From Hydrogenophaga sp. (GTDB lineage: Bacteria > Pseudomonadota > Gammaproteobacteria > Burkholderiales > Burkholderiaceae_C), in NCBI RefSeq assembly GCF_022844385.1, contig NZ_JALHLX010000015.1, positions 1-52,421 of the forward strand: a DNA stretch of 52,421 nucleotides, given 5' to 3'. A model generated the notes under the pieces. The model had not been told where the DNA came from, ran no database searches, and worked only from the letters and a program-made list of their open reading frames with translations. The translations under genes and the position numbers were made by a program. Positions 45,601 through 52,421 of this stretch are shown here, one piece after another. Position 1 is the first letter of the stretch, and each line of letters begins with the position of its first letter.

Positions 45601-46098
45601 ATGAAACCCACCGAAACCGCCGACGTCACGCTCCGGTTGGCCCGATTTCCTGACGACCTGGACACGGTCCGGTCCTTGTTCCTCGACTACCAGACCGACA
45701 TGGGCATCGACCTGTGCTTCCAGGGATTCGAGGCCGAGCTGGCCAACTTGCCGGGTGAATACGCGCTTCCCGCCGGATCGGTGTTTGTCGCCCTGGTGGG
45801 GGGTGAGCCCGCAGGTTGCTGCGCGTTTCGCCCGCTCACCGACACCGACCACCTTGACGCCTGCGAGATGAAGCGTTTGTTCGTGCGCCGGGCGTTCCGC
45901 GGCTTTGGACTGGGCCGACTGCTGGTGGAGCAAGTCATGTCCGACGCCCGCCTGGCCGGGTACACCACCATGCTGCTGGACACGCTCAGCGACATGGAGA
46001 CCGCCCGTGCGCTCTACCAGGAGGCTGGGTTTGTGGAGGTGGCGCCGTACTATCACAACCCGATTCCCGGGGCGCACTACCTCAAGTTGGATCTCTGA
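45601..46098 (+). CDS. GNAT family N-acetyltransferase
   Basis: 165 residues. The acetyl-CoA loop is visible as MKRLFVRRAFRGFGLGRLLVEQVMSDARLAGYTTMLLDTLSDMETARALYQEAGF. Begins MKPTETADVTLRLARFPDDLD. Substrate unknown. Stands alone between convergent and same-strand neighbours. Confidence 0.88.
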   Translation: MKPTETADVTLRLARFPDDLDTVRSLFLDYQTDMGIDLCFQGFEAELANLPGEYALPAGSVFVALVGGEPAGCCAFRPLTDTDHLDACEMKRLFVRRAFRGFGLGRLLVEQVMSDARLAGYTTMLLDTLSDMETARALYQEAGFVEVAPYYHNPIPGAHYLKLDL

Positions 46099-46185
46099 GG
46101 GTTCTCTTCCTTGGGTCCGTTCAGCGGCGACTACAAGGTCGTGCAAGCATCACTTCAGGCTCGTGAGGTGCTGGTGAGAAATGAA

Positions 46186-46215
46186 AAAGCCGCTGGTGTC
46201 ACCACCAGCGGCTTT
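46186..46215. terminator. Intrinsic terminator of the peroxiredoxin gene
   Basis: AAAGCCGCTGGTG and CACCAGCGGCTTT, with a T tract on the minus strand, 21 bases after the peroxiredoxin stop. Confidence 0.85.
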
Positions 46216-46235
46216 CGCTTTGGCTCAAACCGCGT

Positions 46236-46748
<513 letters not shown>

Positions 46749-46821
46749 GCTGTGCTCCTCATGGTTTTGGGCCTGTGGGCCGGGGTGTGAAGGCTCAAAA
46801 AAAGTCGAGCCTGGAAAAAGA

Positions 46822-46850
46822 AAAAGCGACCGGCATTGTCGGTCGCTTTT
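46822..46850 (-). terminator. Intrinsic terminator after rpsQ
   Basis: AAAAGCGACCG and CGGTCGCTTTT, followed on the minus strand by a T-rich tract. It closes the S10 operon 33 bases after the rpsQ stop. Confidence 0.88.
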
Positions 46851-46882
46851 CAGTTCGGCGCTGCAAGCAGCGCGAATCGCGC

Positions 46883-47158
46883 TTAAACCAGCTCGGCCTT
46901 TTGGACCAGGCGGGTAGCGACCCAGTTTTTCGTCTTCGACAGCGGACGGCTCTCGGTGATCTCGATCGTGTCGCCGGTCTTGTACTCGCCCTTTTCGTCA
47001 TGGGCGTGGTACTTGCTCGACTTGGCCACGATCTTGTCGTAGAGCTCGTGCTTCACACGGCGCTCGACCAGGACCGTCACGGTCTTGGTGCGCTTGTCGC
47101 TGACGACCTTGCCGATCAAGGTGCGCTTGAGGGATGTTTTAGCTTCCGTCATGGTCAC
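46883..47158 (-). CDS. rpsQ: 30S ribosomal protein S17
   Basis: 91 residues. [34 protein letters not shown] and [19 protein letters not shown] are the S17 OB-fold signature. Binds 16S rRNA helices 7 and 11. Last gene of the operon, 3 bases after rpmC. Confidence 0.97.
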   Translation of the reverse strand: MTMTEAKTSLKRTLIGKVVSDKRTKTVTVLVERRVKHELYDKIVAKSSKYHAHDEKGEYKTGDTIEITESRPLSKTKNWVATRLVQKAELV

Positions 47159-47161
47159 TCC

Positions 47162-47368
47162 TTATTTGGCAGATGCCGCGTTGCGCTGCTTCTCGGCAAG
47201 AATGGTCTTGGCACGAGCGATGGCGCGACGGGTGTCGCCCAGCACGGCGTTGTTGTTGAGTTGTTGCGTGGCTTTTTGCATGCGCAGACCGAAGTGGGCC
47301 TTTTGCAGCGATTTCACTTCGGCTTCGAGGCCGGCCACATCCTTTTGGCGCAGTTCAGCAGTTTTCAT
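47162..47368 (-). CDS. rpmC: 50S ribosomal protein L29
   Basis: 68 residues, three-helix protein: [37 protein letters not shown] with [14 protein letters not shown]. Sits near the polypeptide exit. Between rplP and rpsQ. Confidence 0.97.
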   Translation of the reverse strand: MKTAELRQKDVAGLEAEVKSLQKAHFGLRMQKATQQLNNNAVLGDTRRAIARAKTILAEKQRNAASAK

Positions 47369-47384
47369 CTTGTGTTCTCCTGAA

Positions 47385-47801
47385 TCACTGACCCAACAAG
47401 CGCGTCACGAACGTGGTGCGCAGGGGAAGTTTGGCGGCGGCCAGCTGGAACGCCTCACGGGCCAGCTGTTCCGGCACGCCGACGATCTCGTACAGCACCT
47501 TGCCGGGCTGGATCTCGGCCACGTAGTACTCCACCGAACCCTTGCCGTTGCCCATGCGGACTTCAGCAGGTTTCTGGGAGATTGGCTTGTCCGGAAACAC
47601 ACGGATCCAGATGCGGCCGCCACGTTTGACGTGACGGGAAATCGCGCGACGCGCGGCTTCGATCTGGCGTGCCGTCAGGCGGCCGCGGTCGGTGGACTTC
47701 AGACCGAAGTCACCGAACGCGACGGTGGCGCCGCTGGTGGCGACACCGGTATTGCGGCCTTTTTGTTCCTTGCGGAATTTGCGGCGAGCAGGTTGCAACA
47801 T
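47385..47801 (-). CDS. rplP: 50S ribosomal protein L16
   Basis: 138 residues. [17 protein letters not shown] at the N-terminus, [42 protein letters not shown] in the core. The arginine in [17 protein letters not shown] is in the site that YcfD hydroxylates in E. coli. Starts two bases after the rpsC stop. Confidence 0.97.
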   Translation of the reverse strand: MLQPARRKFRKEQKGRNTGVATSGATVAFGDFGLKSTDRGRLTARQIEAARRAISRHVKRGGRIWIRVFPDKPISQKPAEVRMGNGKGSVEYYVAEIQPGKVLYEIVGVPEQLAREAFQLAAAKLPLRTTFVTRLLGQ

Positions 47802-47803
47802 GT

Positions 47804-48682
47804 TTATTCTCCTTTGCCGTCCGCAGCTGCAGATGCGGGCGCGGCGTCTTTGCGAACGCGCTTAACGGCGGGTTTGGTTTCGGTACCGGTCGTGGCTTCG
47901 GCAGGCTTGTCGCTGCCATCGGCTGGAGCGGCATTGGCACCGGGGCGGCGAACCGCAGCGCGTGCAGGGGGACCTGCTGGACGCTCACGGCGCGGACCAC
48001 GGGGGCGACGCTCTTCTTCGGCACGGGGCTCGGCAGCCACGGGCGCATCGTTGCGACCCAGGGTATCGCCCTTGTACACCCAGACCTTGACACCAATGAT
48101 GCCGTAGGTGGTCTTGGCTTCGGAGGTGCCGTAGTCGATGTCGGCGCGCAGGGTGTGAAGTGGCACGCGACCTTCGCGGTACCACTCGCAACGTGCGATT
48201 TCGATGCCGTTCAAGCGGCCCGACGACATGATCTTGATGCCCTGTGCGCCCAGGCGCATCGCGTTCTGCATCGCGCGTTTCATGGCGCGGCGGAACATGA
48301 TGCGTTTTTCGAGCTGCTGCGTGATGCTGTCGGCAATCAGCTTGGCATCGATTTCGGGCTTGCGCACTTCTTCGATGTTGACTGCAACCGGCACGCCCAA
48401 TTTGGCGGTCAGTTCTTTCTTCAGCTTCTCGATGTCTTCGCCCTTCTTGCCGATCACCACGCCCGGACGTGCCGAGTAAATGGTGATGCGGGCGTTCTTG
48501 GCGGGGCGCTCGATCACGACGCGCGAAACGGCGGCGTTCTTCAGCTTGCCCTTGAGGTACTCGCGCACCTTGATGTCTTCGGCCAGCATGCCGGCGAAGT
48601 CACGGTTGCTCGCGTACCAGCGGCTGGCCCAGTTGCGCGAAATGGCGAGGCGGAACCCGGTGGGGTTGATTTTTTGTCCCAT
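47804..48682 (-). CDS. rpsC: 30S ribosomal protein S3 with long C-terminal tail
   Basis: 292 residues; the E. coli protein has 233. Core [26 protein letters not shown] domain [23 protein letters not shown] and [10 protein letters not shown] are normal. Beyond about residue 212 is a low-complexity Ala/Pro/Arg/Lys tail ([19 protein letters not shown] and onward). Comparable tails are usual in Comamonadaceae and do not suggest a fusion. Confidence 0.97.
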   Translation of the reverse strand: MGQKINPTGFRLAISRNWASRWYASNRDFAGMLAEDIKVREYLKGKLKNAAVSRVVIERPAKNARITIYSARPGVVIGKKGEDIEKLKKELTAKLGVPVAVNIEEVRKPEIDAKLIADSITQQLEKRIMFRRAMKRAMQNAMRLGAQGIKIMSSGRLNGIEIARCEWYREGRVPLHTLRADIDYGTSEAKTTYGIIGVKVWVYKGDTLGRNDAPVAAEPRAEEERRPRGPRRERPAGPPARAAVRRPGANAAPADGSDKPAEATTGTETKPAVKRVRKDAAPASAAADGKGE

Positions 48683-48697
48683 ATTCCTGTGACCTCT

Positions 48698-49027
48698 TCA
48701 GTTGCCAACCGTCACGTAGATGTGACACGTGGGTTTGCTGATGCGGTTGCCGCGGCCTTTGGCGCGGGCCGAGAAGCGCTTGAGCGTCGTGCCTTGTTCG
48801 ACGTAGATGGTCGTGACCTTCAGCTCGTCGATGTCGGCGCCGTCGTTGTGTTCAGCATTGGCGATGGCGGACTCAAGAGCTTTCTTGACGATGCCAGCGG
48901 CCTTCTTCTGCGTGAACGCCAGGATGTTGAGGGCCTGGTCGACCTTTTTGCCGCGAATCAGGTCGGCAACCAGTCGGCCTTTGTCGACCGAGAGGCGAAC
49001 GCCTCGAACGATTGAACGGGTTTCCAT
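48698..49027 (-). CDS. rplV: 50S ribosomal protein L22
   Basis: 109 residues. [29 protein letters not shown] and the exit-tunnel hairpin [23 protein letters not shown]. Normal length; operon position between rpsS and rpsC. Confidence 0.97.
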   Translation of the reverse strand: METRSIVRGVRLSVDKGRLVADLIRGKKVDQALNILAFTQKKAAGIVKKALESAIANAEHNDGADIDELKVTTIYVEQGTTLKRFSARAKGRGNRISKPTCHIYVTVGN

Positions 49028-49036
49028 GGTTGTTCC

Positions 49037-49312
49037 TTACTTCTTCGCTTTTTTGTCGGCCGGATGGCCTTTGAACGTCCGCGTCAGCGAAAACTCGCCG
49101 AGCTTGTGTCCAACCATCTGGTCGGTGATGTACACGGGCACGTGCTGCTTGCCGTTGTGCACGGCAATGGTCAGGCCGATGAAATCGGGCAGGATCATCG
49201 AGCGACGCGACCAGGTCTTGACGGGCTTTTTGTCCTTGGTGGACACGGCCTTCTCGACTTTGGCCATCAGGTGATGGTCAACGAAAGGGCCTTTTTTGAG
49301 TGAGCGAGTCAT
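49037..49312 (-). CDS. rpsS: 30S ribosomal protein S19
   Basis: 91 residues. [70 protein letters not shown]. Standard. Confidence 0.97.
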   Translation of the reverse strand: MTRSLKKGPFVDHHLMAKVEKAVSTKDKKPVKTWSRRSMILPDFIGLTIAVHNGKQHVPVYITDQMVGHKLGEFSLTRTFKGHPADKKAKK

Positions 49313-49324
49313 GTTGTCAACCCT

Positions 49325-50149
49325 TTACTTCTTGCGACGCGAGACGATCATCGACTGCGTGCGGCGGTTGTTGCGGGTGCGGTAGCCCTTGGTCAGGTTG
49401 CCCCACGGATCCACCGGAGCGCGGCCTTCGCCGGTCTTGCCTTCACCACCACCGTGCGGGTGGTCGATCGGGTTCATCGCGGTACCGCGAACGGTTGGGC
49501 GAATGCCCATGTGACGCTTGACACCGGCCTTGCCCAAGCGGCGCAGGCTGTGTTCCTGGTTGGACACTTCACCAATGGTGGCGCGGCAATCCACGTGGAC
49601 CTTGCGGACCTCACCAGAGCGCATGCGGACCTGGGCGTAGATGCCTTCGCGAGCCAGCAACACAGCTGAGGCGCCGGCGGAGCGGGCGATTTGCGCGCCC
49701 TTGCCGACTTGCAGCTCGATGCAGTGGATGGTCGAGCCGACCGGGATGTTGCGGATCGGCAGGGTGTTGCCCACGCGGATCGGCGACTCCGAGCCGGACA
49801 GCAGGGTCGCGCCCACTTCAACGCCACGCGGGGCGATGATGTAGCGGCGCTCGCCGTCGGCGTAGCACACCAGTGCAATGTGCGCCGTGCGGTTCGGGTC
49901 GTACTCGATGCGCTCGACCTTGGCAGGAATGCCATCCTTGTTGCGACGGAAGTCGACAACGCGGTAGTGGTGCTTGTGACCACCGCCCTTGTGGCGGGTG
50001 GTGATGTGACCGTTGTTGTTGCGACCGGCTTTCTGGAACTGGGGTTCCAGCAGCGGTGCAAAACCTTCACCTTTGTGAAGATGGTCACGCGTGACCTTCA
50101 CCATGCCGCGACGGCCTGGTGAGGTGGGTTTCATCTTGATGACTGCCAT
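49325..50149 (-). CDS. rplB: 50S ribosomal protein L2
   Basis: 274 residues. [13 protein letters not shown] start, [27 protein letters not shown] and the peptidyl-transferase region [16 protein letters not shown] with the conserved His. Near the catalytic centre of the large subunit. Confidence 0.97.
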   Translation of the reverse strand: MAVIKMKPTSPGRRGMVKVTRDHLHKGEGFAPLLEPQFQKAGRNNNGHITTRHKGGGHKHHYRVVDFRRNKDGIPAKVERIEYDPNRTAHIALVCYADGERRYIIAPRGVEVGATLLSGSESPIRVGNTLPIRNIPVGSTIHCIELQVGKGAQIARSAGASAVLLAREGIYAQVRMRSGEVRKVHVDCRATIGEVSNQEHSLRRLGKAGVKRHMGIRPTVRGTAMNPIDHPHGGGEGKTGEGRAPVDPWGNLTKGYRTRNNRRTQSMIVSRRKK

Positions 50150-50151
50150 GA

Positions 50152-50466
50152 TTAAACGCCCTCCCCGCCGAAGTTCAGCTCTTGACCCGGCATGAGGGTC
50201 ACATACGCCTTGCGAACGTGGTCGCGACGACCCACCGTTTTGCCGAAGCGTTTGGCCTTGCCTTTTTGGTTGAGCACGGACACACCCTTGACCTGGACCT
50301 TGAACATCAGTTCGACAGCGGCCTTGATCTCGGGCTTGGAAGCATCACGCAACACCTTGAACATGATGGCGTTGGTCTGCTCGGCGACCTGGGTGGCTTT
50401 CTCGGACACGATGGGTGCCACGAGGACCTGCATCAGGCGGCCTTCGTCGTATTTTGTGACGCTCAT
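50152..50466 (-). CDS. rplW: 50S ribosomal protein L23
   Basis: 104 residues. [20 protein letters not shown] and [33 protein letters not shown]. Binds trigger factor at the exit port. Its start overlaps the rplD stop by four bases. Confidence 0.96.
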   Translation of the reverse strand: MSVTKYDEGRLMQVLVAPIVSEKATQVAEQTNAIMFKVLRDASKPEIKAAVELMFKVQVKGVSVLNQKGKAKRFGKTVGRRDHVRKAYVTLMPGQELNFGGEGV

Positions 50467-51083
50467 GCGAACATCTCCTTGAGCTGGTCGATCGCCGCCT
50501 TGGTGACGATGACCTTCTTGTAATGCACCAGCGACAGCGGATCGGCGTAACGCGGCTCGACCACCAGCACGTTGGGCAGGTTGCGCGAGGCGAGGTACAG
50601 GTTCTCGTCGACTTCTTCGGCGATCACCAGAACCGATTGCAGGTTCATGGCCTTGAACTTGTCGGCCAGCTGCTTGGTCTTGGGCGAATCCACTTTCATG
50701 GAGTCGATCACGGCCAGACGGCCTTCACGCACCAGCTGCGAGAAGATGGACGCCATGCCGGCGCGGTACATCTTCTTGTTGATCTTCTGGGTGAAGTTCT
50801 CGTCGGGGCTGTTCGGGAAAATCCGACCGCCGCCGCGCCACAGGGGCGAAGAGGTCATACCGGCGCGGGCGCGGCCCGTGCCTTTTTGCTTGAACGGCTT
50901 CTTGGTCGAGTGCTTGACCATCTGGCGGTCTTTTTGTGCACGCGTGCCTTGACGGGCGTTCGCCTGGTAAGCCACCACGAGTTGGTGGATCAGGGCTTCG
51001 TTGTAGTCGCGACCAAACACGGTTTCAGGCACGTCCACGTTGGACGACGACTGACCCTGGTCGTTCAGGAGTTCAACTTGCAT
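50463..51083 (-). CDS. rplD: 50S ribosomal protein L4
   Basis: 206 residues. [32 protein letters not shown], the tunnel loop [29 protein letters not shown]. In E. coli L4 also represses its own operon. Its ATG overlaps the rplC TGA by one base. Confidence 0.97.
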   Translation of the reverse strand: MQVELLNDQGQSSSNVDVPETVFGRDYNEALIHQLVVAYQANARQGTRAQKDRQMVKHSTKKPFKQKGTGRARAGMTSSPLWRGGGRIFPNSPDENFTQKINKKMYRAGMASIFSQLVREGRLAVIDSMKVDSPKTKQLADKFKAMNLQSVLVIAEEVDENLYLASRNLPNVLVVEPRYADPLSLVHYKKVIVTKAAIDQLKEMFA

Positions 51084-51754
51084 CAGTTTGCTCCCTTGGA
51101 TTTGGCCTTGATGGCGGGACGCACGGTCAGGAAACCGCCGTTCGAGCCAGGCACAGCGCCACGGATCATGAGCAGCTGACGGGCTTCGTCCACGCGCACG
51201 ATGTCGAGGTTCTGGATGGTTTTGGTGTCATCGCCCATGTGACCGGTCATCTTTTTGCCCGGAAACACGCGACCCGGATCCTGGGCCATGGAGATGGAGC
51301 CCGGAACGTTGTGCGAACGGCTGTTGCCGTGCGACGCGCGCTGGGATTTGAAGTTGTGGCGCTTGATGGTGCCGGCGAAGCCTTTACCAATCGAAGTACC
51401 TTGCACGTCCACTTTCTGACCCACCGCGAAAATCGCGTTGGGGGCCACCACGGCACCGGGCTGGTACTGGGCAGCAACGTCAGAAGCGACGCGGAATTCC
51501 TGGATGATTTCGCCCGCTTCGACACCGGCCTTGGCCAGGTGGCCCGCTTCGGGCTTGGTCACGCGGGAAGCACGGCGGGCACCAAAGGTGACCTGCAGCG
51601 CATCGTAGCCATCATGGGCCAGGGTTTTGACCTGTGTCACACGGTTGTTCGACACATCGACCACCGTGACAGGAACTGCGTCCCCGTCATCGGTGAACAG
51701 ACGCATCATGCCCACCTTGCGACCCAACAACCCGAGGGAGTTGCTAAGACTCAT
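51083..51754 (-). CDS. rplC: 50S ribosomal protein L3
   Basis: 223 residues from [20 protein letters not shown] at 51754; the longer frame to 51826 lies in the leader. [37 protein letters not shown] is the central L3 motif including the Gln methylated by PrmB. First gene after a 226-base gap that separates it from rpsJ. Confidence 0.97.
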   Translation of the reverse strand: MSLSNSLGLLGRKVGMMRLFTDDGDAVPVTVVDVSNNRVTQVKTLAHDGYDALQVTFGARRASRVTKPEAGHLAKAGVEAGEIIQEFRVASDVAAQYQPGAVVAPNAIFAVGQKVDVQGTSIGKGFAGTIKRHNFKSQRASHGNSRSHNVPGSISMAQDPGRVFPGKKMTGHMGDDTKTIQNLDIVRVDEARQLLMIRGAVPGSNGGFLTVRPAIKAKSKGAN

Positions 51755-51828
51755 TGTTTTCTCCGTTCCCGACTTCAATTGGCCGGGGCTGATGGTGCAT
51801 CGACTCTCCCCGAAGGGCGTCGACACGT

Positions 51829-51857
51829 TTTAAAAATACGACCTGCATCATTGTCAG
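51829..51857 (-). promoter_or_regulatory. Possible rplC promoter
   Basis: On the minus strand CTGACA (51857-51852), a 17-base spacer and TTTAAA (51834-51829). It would give a leader of about 70 bases before rplC containing GTCGAC and CCCTTCGGGG elements that can fold. Confidence 0.45.
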
Positions 51858-51899
51858 ACCGCATCGGCAAAAGCCGAACTCCCCGAACCAAAGTCCAGG

Positions 51900-51928
51900 A
51901 AAGCCCGCCAGTATAACCAGCGGGCTTT
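51900..51928 (-). terminator. Terminator-like hairpin between rpsJ and rplC
   Basis: AAAGCCCGC (51900-51908) and GCGGGCTTT (51920-51928) pair around 11 bases. The downstream T tract on the minus strand is short, so termination may be partial. Confidence 0.6.
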
Positions 51929-51980
51929 GTTTGCGCAAGCCGGCCTGCGCACGAAGCGCCGACCGGCTTGGGAACCGCAG

Positions 51981-52295
51981 TTACTGCAGCTTGATTTCGA
52001 CGTCCACGCCAGCGGGCAGGTCGAGTTTCATCAGGGCATCAACCGTTTTGTCGGTCGGGTCCACGATGTCCATCAGACGCTGGTGCGTGCGGATTTCGAG
52101 CTGGTCGCGGCTGGTCTTGTTGACGTGCGGCGAACGCAGGATGTCGAAGCGCTTCATGCGGGTCGGCAGGGGCACGGGGCCCTTGACGATCGCGCCGGTG
52201 CGCTTGGCGGTGTCAACGATCTCGGCGGCAGAGCTGTCGATCAGTTTGTAGTCAAACGCCTTCAGGCGGATGCGGATTTTTTGCTTGGTAGACAT
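51981..52295 (-). CDS. rpsJ: 30S ribosomal protein S10
   Basis: 104 residues. [41 protein letters not shown] and [21 protein letters not shown]. Also known as NusE, a transcription antitermination factor. Follows tuf by nine bases and precedes a terminator-like hairpin. Confidence 0.97.
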   Translation of the reverse strand: MSTKQKIRIRLKAFDYKLIDSSAAEIVDTAKRTGAIVKGPVPLPTRMKRFDILRSPHVNKTSRDQLEIRTHQRLMDIVDPTDKTVDALMKLDLPAGVDVEIKLQ

Positions 52296-52304
52296 GTCCG
52301 CTCC

Positions 52305-52421
<117 letters not shown>

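Overview
The window looks like a chromosomal segment of a Betaproteobacterium, order Burkholderiales, most likely family Comamonadaceae (Hydrogenophaga/Acidovorax-like). This is inferred from gene content and order (atpIBEFHAGDC, lipB-lipA, an EIIA-Man/HPr/EI phosphorelay cluster, the S10 ribosomal operon), from high GC and from protein style. No 16S gene is present, so the genus is a guess.

Region 1 (about 1-19,400) is accessory and damaged. It holds a hybrid histidine kinase, the stop-interrupted remains of a second kinase/response regulator, a frameshifted and truncated dsbC, a BNR-type beta-propeller protein of the F510_1955 type and a cardiolipin synthase. Then comes a one-direction (minus strand) copper cluster: small Cys/His secreted protein, Met-rich periplasmic protein, Tat-exported multicopper oxidase, DUF2933 membrane protein, isoprenylcysteine-methyltransferase-like membrane protein, YncE-like beta-propeller and a CopA-type P-type ATPase. 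copA is split by a 4,469-bp IS66-family element (7890-12358) with GTAAGCGC-type terminal inverted repeats and a perfect 8-bp target duplication. Removing the element and one duplication restores a 759-codon copA frame. Besides tnpA/tnpB/tnpC the element carries a full chemoreceptor (MCP) gene behind a sigma-28 (FliA)-like promoter. This is the most unusual object in the window.

The accessory block ends at a tRNA-Arg(CCG) gene (19401-19476). Next to it are a nearly perfect copy of that tRNA's 5' half and a cluster of TGGGCCA repeats, which suggests that the block is a genomic island bordered by this tRNA.

Region 2 (19.6-52.4 kb) is core genome: a membrane-anchored di-heme cytochrome c5, a YheT-type hydrolase, lemA with two TPM-domain proteins, a cyclic-nucleotide-binding protein without a helix-turn-helix, and the complete F1Fo ATP synthase operon. 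These are followed by a D-amino-acid-transaminase-like gene, ybeD-lipB-lipA, an EamA exporter, a tightly overlapping lipoprotein/MFS/EIIA-Man/HPr/EI operon, a CaiB/BaiF CoA-transferase, two thioredoxin-fold proteins, a DUF4197 protein, a divergent cytochrome c'/cytochrome b561 pair, a GNAT acetyltransferase and a Prx5-type peroxiredoxin. The window ends in the S10 operon (rpsQ back to rpsJ) and the 3' end of tuf.

How the parts work together: the copper cluster would oxidise and bind periplasmic Cu(I) (oxidase, Met-rich protein, His-rich propeller) while CopA exports cytosolic copper, so the insertion should cripple the cytosolic branch. The ATP synthase, cytochromes and S10 operon are ordinary housekeeping units, with a few regulatory oddities listed as findings.
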